The translations under genes were made by a program, and so were the position numbers. 64,000 bases of DNA from JARKQH01 sp964631605. GTDB lineage: Bacteria > Verrucomicrobiota > Verrucomicrobiia > Limisphaerales > UBA8199. The stretch lies in the NCBI GenBank assembly GCA_964631605.1, contig CAZVYG010000003.1, positions 74,560-138,559 of the forward strand, given 5' to 3'. Shown one piece after another: positions 8,921 through 18,605 of this stretch (its first letter is position 1; the number at the start of each line of letters is the position of its first letter). A model generated the notes under the pieces. That model was not told the origin of the DNA. It did not search any database and was given only the letters and a program-made list of their open reading frames with translations.

Positions 8921-10111
8921 TCACGGATGGGTGCGCCGCCGCTGCCGAAGATTCTTTTCGATCAACCGGCAGCGCTGTTCCACGCAGATCCGCGACCGCA
9001 TGCCGTCCTCGGGCGTATTCCGGACGTAGTCCAGCAGTCGTTCCACGGTGCTGGTGGCCACGTGTGTGCGCGTGTCCGAAGAGGCGTAATAGATGAAGAC
9101 CTCGCCGTTTGAACGGGCGACCCAGCCGTTGGCGAACAGCACATTGGAGACATCCCCCACGCGTTCCTCGCCCTCCGGCGCCATGAAATAGCCGCCGGGC
9201 TCTTTGAGCAGTTTCCAGGGCTGGCGCAAATCGCACAGAAACAGATAAAGGACGTAGCGCATGCCGGCGGCGGTGTTGCGGACGCCGTGCGCCAGGTGCA
9301 GCCACCCGGCGGGGGTCTTGATGGGGGCGGGGCCCAGTCCGTTCTTGCCTTCCTTGATCGTGTGGTAGAAGCGCGGATCAATAATGGTCTCGCTGGTGAT
9401 CACCGCGTTCGTGATGTCCGGGCACAACCCCCAGCCGATCCCATCGCCCGAGCCGGTGGCGGCGAAGTCGCTCATCGGCCGCGTGTAGAACGCATATTGG
9501 CCGTTGACGAATTCGGGGTGCAGGACGCAGTTGCGCTGGTGGAGGGCGGAGGTCTTCAGGTCTGGCAGCCGTTGCCAGTTCACCAGGTCCTTCGTTCGCG
9601 CGATACCGCAGCGGGCGATGGCGGCGGACAGGTCGCCCGGCCTGGAGTCGTCATGACGCTCGGCGCAGAACAGCCCGTAGATCCAGCCGTCTTCGTGCCG
9701 CACCAGTCGAAAGTCATAAAGATTCGTTTCGGCTGCATCCAGCTCGGGCATGCGCACCGGGTAATCCCAGAAACGGAAGCCGTCCACGCCTGTTTTGCTT
9801 TCCGCGATGGCAAAAAAGGATTTTCGGTCCCATCCCTCGACGCGGGCTCCCAGAAGGATGTTCCCGTTCCACTCGATTGCCCCCGCATTGAACACGGAGT
9901 TATTCCCCAAGCGGGTCATCAGGTGGGGGTTGCTGGCGGGGTCAAAATCGTAACGCCACTCCAGCGGCGTATGTTCCGCGGTCAACACCGGGTATTGGTA
10001 ACGGTCGAAGATGCCGTTGCCGTGTGGCTGGGGCCGATTCCGTCGCTGGATGAGGCGACGGTGTTGGAGCTGCATTTGCCTGAGCTTTTGGTTGAAGGCT
10101 TTTGTTGTCAT
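8921..10111 (-). CDS. mgp: GH130 4-O-beta-D-mannosyl-D-glucose phosphorylase
   Basis: A 396-residue cytoplasmic enzyme that closely resembles the Bacteroides fragilis mannosylglucose phosphorylase as I remember it: RYQYPVLTAEHTP (38-50), ARVEGWDRKSFFAIAES (89-105), GLFCAERHDD (146-155), TIKEGKNGLGPAPIKTPAGWLHLAHGVRN and VATSTVERLLDYV. The Asp in NLYDFRL (D133) is where the family's general acid is expected. Reaction: 4-O-beta-mannosyl-glucose plus phosphate gives alpha-mannose 1-phosphate plus glucose. The length matches GH130 subfamily 1. It lies 9 bases after the cellobiose 2-epimerase gene, which supplies its substrate, so the two almost certainly work together in beta-mannan catabolism. 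Confidence 0.93.
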   Translation of the reverse strand: MTTKAFNQKLRQMQLQHRRLIQRRNRPQPHGNGIFDRYQYPVLTAEHTPLEWRYDFDPASNPHLMTRLGNNSVFNAGAIEWNGNILLGARVEGWDRKSFFAIAESKTGVDGFRFWDYPVRMPELDAAETNLYDFRLVRHEDGWIYGLFCAERHDDSRPGDLSAAIARCGIARTKDLVNWQRLPDLKTSALHQRNCVLHPEFVNGQYAFYTRPMSDFAATGSGDGIGWGLCPDITNAVITSETIIDPRFYHTIKEGKNGLGPAPIKTPAGWLHLAHGVRNTAAGMRYVLYLFLCDLRQPWKLLKEPGGYFMAPEGEERVGDVSNVLFANGWVARSNGEVFIYYASSDTRTHVATSTVERLLDYVRNTPEDGMRSRICVEQRCRLIEKNLRQRRRTHP

Positions 10112-10120
10112 GAGAGTGGT

Positions 10121-11356
10121 TCAAGCGATGGCGGGGTTTCGGAGACGGCGCATCGTCTCCAGACAGGCCCGCGCGGAGTGATAGGGGCATTTCCACTCGC
10201 TGACCTTGGGGAGCTTTGGATCGGGATGGCGGTCGGGAGTGACGCGCCAGAACCAGTCCCCGTGGGTCCGGTCCACGATGTAACGCTCGATGAAATCCCA
10301 AACGCGGCGAGCGGCCTCGAGGAACTGGGGCTCGCGGCTGATTTGCCAGGCATTCACGAAGCCGACCACGGCTTCTGCTTGCGGCCACCATTCCGTGGCG
10401 GCGTCCACGATCCGGCCCGCCTTGCCCTCGTAAGCCAGCCCGCCGTCGGCCGCCAGGCCTTCCTGGAGGACAGCCCGGGCCATGGGGAGGGCGGTCTTGC
10501 CGACTTCGTCCAGGAGGATTGGATCGCCGAGGGCTTCCGCCGCTTCACACAGCAACCAGCTTCCTTCGATGTCGTGGCCGAAGGTGTAGTTGTCGGAGAG
10601 CGCTTTCCAGTCCGCGGCGAAATAGTGGTGAAAGTGCCAGGTGCAGCGGTCGAGAATGCGCTCGCGGAAAATCCGGATGAGCTCGCGGAGCCGTGCCGCC
10701 AACCGCGGGTTGGGCCACGCGCGATACAGCGTGGTAAAGGCCTCAAGCACGTGCAGCGTGGTGTTCATGGATTTCCCGGCACCCAGTTCGGCTCCACCGA
10801 CCTGCACTGCGGCGGGGGAATGGGACCAGTCGCGCGGCCGCGCTTCAAAGTAGCCGCCATGCTTCGGATCATGGGTGTGCCGCTCGAGCAATTCGAACAG
10901 CTCAACGGCGCGGGCCAGGGCTGAGGGGGAATGAAAGGCCAGATGATATTCCGCCAGCGCGTAAATGTAAAAAGCCTGCCCATAAACCTGCTTCGAGTCG
11001 TCCACAACGCGGCCGGCGTCGTCGAGCTGCCAAAAAGCGCCGCCGTGCCCGGCATCCCAGAACCGCTCCATCACCCACTGGCGGGCGCGTTCGGCCAGGT
11101 CGTGAAAACGGAACTCCGGCCGGGCGCGATAGGCGGCGGCGAATGTCCAGAGCAGGCGGGTGTTCAGGATCAGGCCCTTGGGTTTGGCGCGATCCGGTTT
11201 CAGATCGTTTGTGAGCCAGGCCATCCACCCGCCCTGCTCTGCATCCAGCGCCGGGCCGGACCAAAAGGGCAGAATGTGCCCGAACAAATGCTCCTCGGCT
11301 CGCCGGGCCAGGTCGGCAGCGGCGGAGGCCGCGGGGGGGGGAGGATCAGCGTTCAT
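10121..11356 (-). CDS. AGE-family cellobiose 2-epimerase
   Basis: A 411-residue (alpha/alpha)6-barrel sugar epimerase of the N-acylglucosamine 2-epimerase superfamily. Motifs fit cellobiose 2-epimerase: NTTLHVLEAF (H202), FGHDIEGSWLL (H261), EWWPQAEAVVGF (322-333), HGDWFWRV (365-372) and KCPYHSARACLE (H393). The three histidines correspond to those used for proton transfer and binding in the family. It interconverts the reducing-end residue of beta-1,4 disaccharides, e.g. mannobiose to mannosyl-glucose. Its ATG overlaps the stop of the mannanase gene (ATGA), and the GH130 phosphorylase gene follows 9 bases downstream, so the three are translationally linked. A Pro/Ala-rich N-terminal extension of about 15 residues is of no clear use. 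Confidence 0.92.
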   Translation of the reverse strand: MNADPPPPAASAAADLARRAEEHLFGHILPFWSGPALDAEQGGWMAWLTNDLKPDRAKPKGLILNTRLLWTFAAAYRARPEFRFHDLAERARQWVMERFWDAGHGGAFWQLDDAGRVVDDSKQVYGQAFYIYALAEYHLAFHSPSALARAVELFELLERHTHDPKHGGYFEARPRDWSHSPAAVQVGGAELGAGKSMNTTLHVLEAFTTLYRAWPNPRLAARLRELIRIFRERILDRCTWHFHHYFAADWKALSDNYTFGHDIEGSWLLCEAAEALGDPILLDEVGKTALPMARAVLQEGLAADGGLAYEGKAGRIVDAATEWWPQAEAVVGFVNAWQISREPQFLEAARRVWDFIERYIVDRTHGDWFWRVTPDRHPDPKLPKVSEWKCPYHSARACLETMRRLRNPAIA

Positions 11357-13185
11357 CGCTCGTCGGCCTGCCGCTGAATTTCGACGCGCGAAATCTGCGC
11401 TTCGCCGGTGAACTCAATCCGAACGAAACGGTCGGTGGCTTCGGGGGATTTCAGTTCGTAAATGGCCCGGCGCCAGTAACCGTAGTCGCCCGCGCCGAAG
11501 GGAAAGTCCTTCCGCTCCGCCGCCGCCGGACGAAACGCGGCGCCATCGGCCGAGAGGCTGAGTTCGAGGTCCGCCAGCGCTTTGGGAAAAAAGACGAAAA
11601 CCCTCGCCCCAACGATGGGCGACGCCACCCGATACACCAAGGCACTGCCGGCGGTCCCCGCCGCCCGATGCGCGTCCTCCATGGCGGAGCGGCAATCGCG
11701 CGATTTGATCTCCAAGTCGCCCGCCCGCGAATGGGCTTTTGCAAAGTCGCCCAGTTCGTCGACCAGCGTGACGGTCCTGACCCGCACGGGCCCCACGACA
11801 TTCGACGGTTCGGAGAGGCCCGATTGGTTCTTCGCCCGCACGCGATAGAACCACCGACCGCAGGGCGCGGTCTCGTCGCTGAAGAAAAGCTGGTACTGGG
11901 TGAAGCTCTCGTCCACATTGTCCGCAATCGCCGTCCACGGTCCATTTTTCCGCGAGGCCCGCTCGATCCCGTAGCACTGGGCGCCGACCGACCCCTGCCA
12001 GGCGAGCAGGACGGGTTCGGTGATGGGCAGCAGGCGGGGCGGTATGGGGATGGGAATCGGGGGCGGCGTGAGGCCCCGAATGGCAAAGGCCTGTTCGCGC
12101 ACCAGTCGCATAAAGGGGATTTCGTCGTAATCGTCAGCGATCGGCGACCCGGGCCAATGGAAAGCCTTGTACTTGTTGCCGCCCGCCGGCTCGCTGTGCC
12201 AATAAAAACCGCCGTCCCGGCTGCGGAAACGCAGGCTCCAGGCCAGCGCGCCCGCCGTCTGTGTTTCGACCACCGCCTGAATGGCATCGGCCATCTCGCG
12301 CGTGGAGACAAAACCAAATTCGCCCACAATATAGGGCTTGCGGCCCCGGGCGCGCGCGGCGTTGTCCCGGATGAGCTGCGCGAAACTTTTTTGGCCGCCG
12401 GGATAATGATGCGTTGTGACGATGTCCACCTCGGGCATGGTCAGGGACTCCTCCCGCAGGACCGTCGCATGGAAGCCTTCCATCACGGGATGGTTGGGGT
12501 CCAGCGACTTGATGAAACCCGCGATTTGCCGGGTGAAGGAGGGCGGACATTCCAGCTCGTTCCCCGTCTCCCAGCAGAGAATCGCTTTGTCATCGGCATA
12601 ACGCACGCCGGTCAGCGTGTTGGTGCGTGTTAAAACAAACCGGAGGGTCTGCTTGAAATCCTCGAGGAGCTGTGGGTCCGTCCAGAAATCGTTCTTTGTT
12701 TTGCCGCGGAAACCGGCGTATTCGGCCCGTCCACCCCACCAATGCCAGTTGTCCACGAAGGGAATGATCAGCCGCACGCCCTGCTCATTGGCGACCTGTA
12801 AAACGAGGTCAAGGGCGTGGAAAGCCTCCTCGTTGAACCGGCCCGGGCCCAGCACGTGGCGGGGAATGCCGGGCGGGTCCTGAGGCCGTTGAACGGAGAG
12901 CACGTAGGTGCGGACCACCTGGCCGCCCATTTGCCGGACGGTGGCCAGGGCGTCCGTCACCTCGAAGCGGTCCGGCAGCCGCCAGCCGGTGGCTGTGGCA
13001 TCCGCAAACGGCACGTGATCCTCGACCAAATGGAGGTTGGGAATGTTCCAGGAGAGGAAGCGGTAGGGCCGGCCATTCTCCATCAACTGGTCGCCTTGGA
13101 CGCGGACGAAATCGCGGAACTGCGATTCGGCCCCGAGGGAGCTCGCCAGGGCGAGCACCGCGACGGTGAGGATGGATCGTTTCAT
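11353..13185 (-). CDS. GH5-like endo-beta-1,4-mannanase
   Basis: A 610-residue secreted enzyme with a signal peptide (MKRSILTVAVLALASSLGAES). Residues about 25-380 form a GH5/GH-A TIM barrel resembling eukaryotic-type mannanases (GH5_7). The acid/base is probably E210 in CWETGNELE and the nucleophile E289 in YIVGEFGF, with THHYPG near 258 between them. Residues about 390-480 look like a fibronectin III domain (YRVRAKNQSGLSEPSN), and the last 100 like a galactose-binding-like module. The ATG at 13185 has GGAGAGA about 9 bases upstream; an upstream TTG is less likely. It follows the SSS symporter by 21 bases. It would cut mannan or glucomannan outside the cytoplasm to feed the epimerase and phosphorylase. 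Confidence 0.85.
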   Translation of the reverse strand: MKRSILTVAVLALASSLGAESQFRDFVRVQGDQLMENGRPYRFLSWNIPNLHLVEDHVPFADATATGWRLPDRFEVTDALATVRQMGGQVVRTYVLSVQRPQDPPGIPRHVLGPGRFNEEAFHALDLVLQVANEQGVRLIIPFVDNWHWWGGRAEYAGFRGKTKNDFWTDPQLLEDFKQTLRFVLTRTNTLTGVRYADDKAILCWETGNELECPPSFTRQIAGFIKSLDPNHPVMEGFHATVLREESLTMPEVDIVTTHHYPGGQKSFAQLIRDNAARARGRKPYIVGEFGFVSTREMADAIQAVVETQTAGALAWSLRFRSRDGGFYWHSEPAGGNKYKAFHWPGSPIADDYDEIPFMRLVREQAFAIRGLTPPPIPIPIPPRLLPITEPVLLAWQGSVGAQCYGIERASRKNGPWTAIADNVDESFTQYQLFFSDETAPCGRWFYRVRAKNQSGLSEPSNVVGPVRVRTVTLVDELGDFAKAHSRAGDLEIKSRDCRSAMEDAHRAAGTAGSALVYRVASPIVGARVFVFFPKALADLELSLSADGAAFRPAAAERKDFPFGAGDYGYWRRAIYELKSPEATDRFVRIEFTGEAQISRVEIQRQADER

Positions 13186-13206
13186 CGGCAATCTCTCCGA
13201 GGTGGA

Positions 13207-15036
13207 TCAGGCGTTTTCCAACTTGTCATACCAATTGCGTTTGAGAAAGGCGGTCGTCAGCAGCAAAAGCACCACGGCCACCGCGAGGGGGAACCCCTGT
13301 TTCATCACAATGTAAAGCGGCACAATGGTCAGGCAAAGCTGCCACACGATTCCGACCGTGACGTTGACCATGTCGCGCTTGAAATTGCGGTTGCGCGTGA
13401 AGGCGGGGTCCTCCGCCACCACCCGGTCATGGATCGGCTGCCAGAATCCCCAGGGGCGCGTGGTGCGGTAGAAGTTCATGAGCACCTTCTCTTCGGTTGG
13501 CGGTGTTGCCAGCGTGCCGATGATGCAGCCGGCCAGCGAGATCAGTAACATGAGGGGGAAATAATAGAGGGGCAGCACCTTGGGCCAGATCATGGGGAAG
13601 ACGAGCGAGGCGATAATACCGGCCAGCATGCCCCAGAAATAGCCGTGGCCGTTGAACCGCCACCAGTGCCATTTCAACACATTGGCGGCGATATAGCCGC
13701 CATAGAGGGCGGAGACAATCCATTGGATGACCGTGTTGATGGTGCTGACGTAAAGCCCCACCAGGCTGCTGAGCACGACCACCAGAACACAAATGAGGTA
13801 ACTGGCGTAAATGAGCCGCCGGCCGCTGGCGCGCGGGTTGATATAGCGCAGATAGACATCATTGATGAGGTAGGCCGGCGCGGCGTTGACGGTCGAGGCG
13901 AACGTGCCCATGAAGGCGGCAAACAAGCCGGCCAGCAGCAGCCCCATCAACCCCGCCGGCACAAATTGCTTGATCGCCAGCGGGAGCACTTTTTCAAAAT
14001 CAATGTTGCCGCCCATGGCCAGGAAGTCCTCGCGGAAAAACACGATCATCAGCACCGTGAATCCGCCAATCATCAGATAGCGGGGCGCGAGCAGCACCAC
14101 GGACACAAACCCGCTCAACTTGGCCGCTTCGGCCGGCGTGCGCGCCGAGAGAATCTTCTGCATGTCATAGTTGGGCGCCGGTCCGGCCATGGCGGCGAAG
14201 ATACCTTTGAAGAGCATCATCATGAAAAAAAGTCCAAAGAGCGAGAAGCCGTCCGCGGCGATTTTGTCATTCACGGCCGGGAGATAGTTGCTCCAGTCCA
14301 ATCCGAGCTCCCATCCGAAGAACGGATTGAGCCAGCCTGCGGGCACCAGGCTCGCCAGCGTGGCGGCATCCACGCGGCTCATGGCAATGGCGGCGATTAC
14401 CACCGAAGCGGTCACCATGATGAAGAACTGCACCACATCGGCCCACACGATGCTGAACATTCCGCCCAGGACCACGTAGAAGGTGGCAATGGCGGTGAAG
14501 ACAATCGCGTAAAAATGCGGCACTTGCGCGGGCGTAAGGCTGAAGGGGATAAAGGGCGACACCACGTTCCAAGGGATGAAAATCTCGATGAACTTTCCGA
14601 TGCCGATAAAGCCGTAGCTCAGGAAGCCCACCACCCCAATCACCGCGAAAATCACCACGATCATGTGCGAGAGCTTTCCGCCGGCGCCATCCCCGAACCG
14701 GAACCGAATCCAGGCGGCGCCGGTCAGGACATTCGAGCGGCGGAGCCATCCGGAGAGATAGATCATGAGGAAAATCTGGTTGAACACCGGCCAGAGCCAG
14801 GGGATCCAGACGCTTTTGAGGCCGTACACGTAGGCCAGCGTCACCATCCACATGGTGCCCGAGATGTCCCACATGCCCGAGGCATTCGACAGGCCAAGCA
14901 TGTACCAGGGCAGCGTTTTGCCGCCGAGGAAGTAGGAATCCATGTCTTTGGCAGCGCGCTTGCGCATCACCAGGCCGATCACGACGGTGATGAGCAGATA
15001 GACTCCAATAATCGCAAGGTCGAGCGTGTGGATCAT
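13207..15036 (-). CDS. Sodium:solute symporter (SSS family)
   Basis: A 609-residue inner-membrane protein with about 13-15 hydrophobic segments. The start MIHTLDLAIIGVYLLITVVIGL and the segment FLGGKTLPWYMLGLSNASGMWDISGTMW are typical of sodium/sugar symporters (SLC5-like). A conserved AAPAYLINDVYLRYINP segment lies near residue 390. It sits directly between the DUF5060 hydrolase and the mannanase in one direction (gaps of 34 and 21 bases), so the cargo is probably manno- or gluco-oligosaccharide, an inference from context. The cluster has no SusC/SusD-like genes in this window, so this symporter is the only visible uptake route of the cluster. Confidence 0.9.
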   Translation of the reverse strand: MIHTLDLAIIGVYLLITVVIGLVMRKRAAKDMDSYFLGGKTLPWYMLGLSNASGMWDISGTMWMVTLAYVYGLKSVWIPWLWPVFNQIFLMIYLSGWLRRSNVLTGAAWIRFRFGDGAGGKLSHMIVVIFAVIGVVGFLSYGFIGIGKFIEIFIPWNVVSPFIPFSLTPAQVPHFYAIVFTAIATFYVVLGGMFSIVWADVVQFFIMVTASVVIAAIAMSRVDAATLASLVPAGWLNPFFGWELGLDWSNYLPAVNDKIAADGFSLFGLFFMMMLFKGIFAAMAGPAPNYDMQKILSARTPAEAAKLSGFVSVVLLAPRYLMIGGFTVLMIVFFREDFLAMGGNIDFEKVLPLAIKQFVPAGLMGLLLAGLFAAFMGTFASTVNAAPAYLINDVYLRYINPRASGRRLIYASYLICVLVVVLSSLVGLYVSTINTVIQWIVSALYGGYIAANVLKWHWWRFNGHGYFWGMLAGIIASLVFPMIWPKVLPLYYFPLMLLISLAGCIIGTLATPPTEEKVLMNFYRTTRPWGFWQPIHDRVVAEDPAFTRNRNFKRDMVNVTVGIVWQLCLTIVPLYIVMKQGFPLAVAVVLLLLTTAFLKRNWYDKLENA

Positions 15037-15070
15037 AAGGTATCAGGCCACGTCAGGCCGTTGTTGTTCC

Positions 15071-18000
15071 TCACGGCAGCGCCACCCGAAGGCGAACGAA
15101 CCGACCCGATGAACCGCTGACGCTGACTGCCAACGCATGCGTCACCGTTTCGGTTCCGTCCCCGTTGTCGGCAACCGTCTCGGTCGTATAAGCCGGACCA
15201 CATCCCCAGGGGCCGTTGACCGGGTCTTCCGCCACCTCGACGCAATAGGTCAGGTCGGCGGGCGGGGGATGAGCGCGCGGAAACCTTAATGTGAAATGGT
15301 CGTCAACAATCTCAAAGACCAACGGCGAGGGGTTGGCATTGGTCGGGTTGGTGTGGAAGGCGTACTCGAAGATGTTCTTCAAACCATCCTCGTCCCAGTC
15401 GGCGGCGTTGGCTCCGCGGCCGTCATCGTCCGGGCTGCCGAAGCAGGTCAACCGCCATTGTTGCAGGGGGGTGAGGCGACCATCCCAAAGAGTCAGCGAG
15501 ACAGGGAAGTTAAAAAGGGAATGGAGGGGGTCGCTCGTGCGCACCACAAGCGAGGCCGAATAGACGCCTGTGGGAAGATTTCCGGGCGCGAAGGCCAGCG
15601 GTATCGCGCGGGTCGCGCCGGGCGGCACGCGCCCCGCCGGTTCTCCAAACTGGAGCCACGGGGCGGGCGTGAGACGGACGGCCAAACCGGCGCGCAGGTA
15701 ACCGCCGGAGTTGTAAGTGACCTGCAGACCGGCCGCGCCGGCCGCGTCCTGCACTCCCACGGTACAACTGTTGGTGCGCCCCAAGGCCTTGTAGTAACAG
15801 AGGATTTCGCCCGTTGCGCGAAGCACCACCTGCGCGGCCACAGTCAGCGTCGAACTTTTGAAGCGCACCGCGTCGTATTGCACGGTGAACTCGCCGGCCA
15901 ACGCATCCCTGGCCACCCATATTTTTCCCCCGGCGCTGAGGTCAAGGTCATCCCAAAACAAGGCGACGAGGTTGGTGGGCGCGGCGCTGTTGGGCACAGG
16001 GGCATTCGCGCCGCGGTCGCCCGTAAACGGGCTGAACGTGATGAAGCCATTGGGCGACACGTAAACTTGCGTGTAGAGGCCCGGGGTTTGCGCGCCGCTG
16101 AAGAAGGGGAACTCGAAGCCGATGTCGAACGGGCCGGCGATGCCCTCATCGCCCGCACTTTTCGGCGCCGCCAGCGCGGTGAAACCCGCCAATGGAATCT
16201 CCGTTCCATAAGCGGAAACGTCACGCCATACGTATGGGGGCCCGCCGGCCTGCAGGGAATTCAAGGCGGTCCAGGCGACCGCATTGAGGCCAGTGACCGT
16301 GAGTGCATAGTGCAGCGGCAACCCGCCGTTGTTGGTCAGGCCAAGCGCGGTCCAGGACGCCGGCGTGTTGGTGACCAGGGTTTGTGTCAACTCCGGCGCG
16401 TCCAGCGTGGCCTGGGCCGGCGGACCGACATAGAACGCGGCGGAGCGTGCAATCGCCGGTGTGGGAAGATTCACCGCAGCGCCGTTGGTCGGAATCGAAA
16501 TCGTGAAGTTCGAAATCACGCCGCCATTAAAGCAGTCCCACCAAGCCCCGGCGTGGCTGCCCGCCCGCAGGCCCTTTACCTCCACGGTGCCGCTGAGGGC
16601 GGCGGTCGCATTGGTGAGGTAAAGGTTTGTGCGATGCCACACCCAGCCGGCCTGGAAGTTGGTGTTGCCCACCGCATACGCCCCCAGAATGGGAACGTAG
16701 GGGTTCAGCGTCAGGTCGCCGAGGACCAGCCAATCCTGCGCGCTGTTTGTCAGCACAATCGCATGCGCGCCGGGCGGCACTGAGAGGGTGAAAGTGACAT
16801 TGGTGGGGCCGCCGTTCGTCGCAAAAAACGACACATTTGTCTTGAGCGCGCCATCCAGGAGAATGCGCAGATTCGAGTTGCCCCACGTCGAGGTCTCCAG
16901 GACTTGCACTGAGAAGGTGCCGGTTTGCGCGTAGTCCACCAGGAACGTGTAGCCTTTGGTCATCCCCATGTCTGCGTGGTGCCAGACGCCGTGAAGATAC
17001 GGGGTGGCGGAACCGATGCCCTCGGGCGCGCCCTCGCCTACTACAAAGACGTCCTGGGTGACCGGCTGCCACCCCCCGCCCGGGGCGAACGCCAGGGCGC
17101 TGCCGGGAACGCCCGTGACGCGGGGGACGGACTTGGACAGGTTCGTCTGCTCTGCCAGGCCGGAAAGGGCAACGTAATCGCGCGCCGATTTGAACAGCGC
17201 GTAGGCATTCTCGGGGTCAATGTGGTTGTCCCACCACCAGGGACAGGAGGCGCCCGACCGGGTGGACATGAGGCTGGCCCAGAGCGGCGCCTGGACCCAG
17301 ACCCGCGGAGGGCTGACAATGCTGCCGGATTCCCCGTCGAAGCAGGGTTTGGCGGGCCAGTGAGCGGGGGGAGCGGTGCCGTCGCGCGAGGAGGTGATCA
17401 TGTCGCTGGCGTAATTGTGGTGCTGATAGTAGTCCATCGCGCCCCAGTAATCCCGGCTGAGGTCCGAGCTGGTGGTGATCAAGTGGCCGTAGGGGTCCTG
17501 CGCACGAATAAACGCGGCCATTTCGTCGTGCCAGGCCGCGATGGCGGCCCACTGGTTCGCGTTTGCGGCGTCGGTGTACTGCACCTCGTTCCAAAGTTCC
17601 CAGGCCAGGATGGCGGGCGAGTATCCCCAGCGGGCGATGGCGTAGCGGAGCTTGCGCTGGGTCAGGGCCCTGGCCGTCGCGTTGGTGAAAAACTGGGCGG
17701 CATTGGTCAGAAAACCGCCATTGGCCGCGTTGTAAGGATTCTCGTTCCAGTTCGGGTTGACGGTCGTCGAATACTGACCGTGATGTTGAAAGACCACTTG
17801 CACAGCCAGCCCCGCTTTCTCGGCCTCCTCGACAATCAAATCCCACCGCCGCGCGACGGTCAGGCTCAACTTGCCGTAAGTGTTGTCCACCTTGGGCCAG
17901 TCGAGGTTGAGACTTTCGTAGAAATGCGTCATCCACACCCGGGCCCAATTCTCCCGCGCCGCCCCCATGCGTTGAAAGATGCGGGGAAAATCGTTGGAGA

Positions 18001-18565
18001 CACTGGGGTTCCAACCGACGTTGTGGCCGATGGGGAAGTAGCGGCGGCCATCGTCCGTCATGAAGCGTTTCGGGTTTGCAGGGTCAACCCGGATGAAGCC
18101 CGAGCCGGTTGGGGGGCCGGAAACGAACCAATTGCTGACGGTGAGTCCTGAATGGGCCGCCGGTGATCCGTTCAAAGTAATGCCGGCAATCTCGTAGGAG
18201 CCAGGACTCCTGGGCGTGTGTCTCACGCGCCATGTGGTTCCGCCGTCAAAAAAGGCCGGCAGCGCGACGGTCGAACTGTCGGGCTGGCGGATTTGGACCT
18301 TTACATCGGCGGCAGTGTGGTCGAAGGGGTCCGCGACCGGCGCCGAGAGGTTGAAAGCCGCTTCGAGGCGCGGATAAGACTGGGCGCCCGCGCTTGCGGC
18401 AGCCAGCAGCGCCAGCAGTGCCACCAAGCCAATGGCGCGCCGGAGTCCAGCCGGGCGGGGGCGGTGTGCCGCCGCGCTTCCGGCCGCTGGCGCATGCGTG
18501 CTCGGCTGGCCGCCACAACGGCAGTTTGCCGCGGCAGCAAAGGGGTTCAATAGCGGTGGCAACAT
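15071..18565 (-). CDS. Multidomain secreted DUF5060/TIM-barrel glycoside hydrolase
   Basis: A 1164-residue protein. A long n-region of 42 residues precedes a hydrophobic signal core (43-60, ending SAGAQS). DUF5060-like beta sandwich: about 65-145. TIM-barrel hydrolase domain: about 155-470, with WELWNE (acid/base candidate E327) and CFDGESG (nucleophile candidate E412). Then beta-rich domains, a stretch SPNGFITFSPF near 760 resembling nidogen-like modules, and a DWDEDGLKNIFEYA segment near the C-terminus that resembles a Ca-binding loop. It ends GRFVRLRVALP. The ATG at 18565 has AGGA 8 bases upstream; an ATG 9 bases further upstream is an alternative. It heads the symporter-mannanase-epimerase-phosphorylase run. 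Substrate unknown, probably a beta-glycan. Confidence 0.8.
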   Translation of the reverse strand: MLPPLLNPFAAAANCRCGGQPSTHAPAAGSAAAHRPRPAGLRRAIGLVALLALLAAASAGAQSYPRLEAAFNLSAPVADPFDHTAADVKVQIRQPDSSTVALPAFFDGGTTWRVRHTPRSPGSYEIAGITLNGSPAAHSGLTVSNWFVSGPPTGSGFIRVDPANPKRFMTDDGRRYFPIGHNVGWNPSVSNDFPRIFQRMGAARENWARVWMTHFYESLNLDWPKVDNTYGKLSLTVARRWDLIVEEAEKAGLAVQVVFQHHGQYSTTVNPNWNENPYNAANGGFLTNAAQFFTNATARALTQRKLRYAIARWGYSPAILAWELWNEVQYTDAANANQWAAIAAWHDEMAAFIRAQDPYGHLITTSSDLSRDYWGAMDYYQHHNYASDMITSSRDGTAPPAHWPAKPCFDGESGSIVSPPRVWVQAPLWASLMSTRSGASCPWWWDNHIDPENAYALFKSARDYVALSGLAEQTNLSKSVPRVTGVPGSALAFAPGGGWQPVTQDVFVVGEGAPEGIGSATPYLHGVWHHADMGMTKGYTFLVDYAQTGTFSVQVLETSTWGNSNLRILLDGALKTNVSFFATNGGPTNVTFTLSVPPGAHAIVLTNSAQDWLVLGDLTLNPYVPILGAYAVGNTNFQAGWVWHRTNLYLTNATAALSGTVEVKGLRAGSHAGAWWDCFNGGVISNFTISIPTNGAAVNLPTPAIARSAAFYVGPPAQATLDAPELTQTLVTNTPASWTALGLTNNGGLPLHYALTVTGLNAVAWTALNSLQAGGPPYVWRDVSAYGTEIPLAGFTALAAPKSAGDEGIAGPFDIGFEFPFFSGAQTPGLYTQVYVSPNGFITFSPFTGDRGANAPVPNSAAPTNLVALFWDDLDLSAGGKIWVARDALAGEFTVQYDAVRFKSSTLTVAAQVVLRATGEILCYYKALGRTNSCTVGVQDAAGAAGLQVTYNSGGYLRAGLAVRLTPAPWLQFGEPAGRVPPGATRAIPLAFAPGNLPTGVYSASLVVRTSDPLHSLFNFPVSLTLWDGRLTPLQQWRLTCFGSPDDDGRGANAADWDEDGLKNIFEYAFHTNPTNANPSPLVFEIVDDHFTLRFPRAHPPPADLTYCVEVAEDPVNGPWGCGPAYTTETVADNGDGTETVTHALAVSVSGSSGRFVRLRVALP

Positions 18566-18605
18566 GGCCGGCATCCTAGCGAGGACGGCCGCCAACAACA
18601 ACCCA

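Noticed and set aside
13645..15120. A 491-codon plus-strand frame opposite the sodium symporter
   Set aside because: Its His/Glu/Arg-rich product mirrors the hydrophobic minus-strand gene, as expected of an antisense frame.
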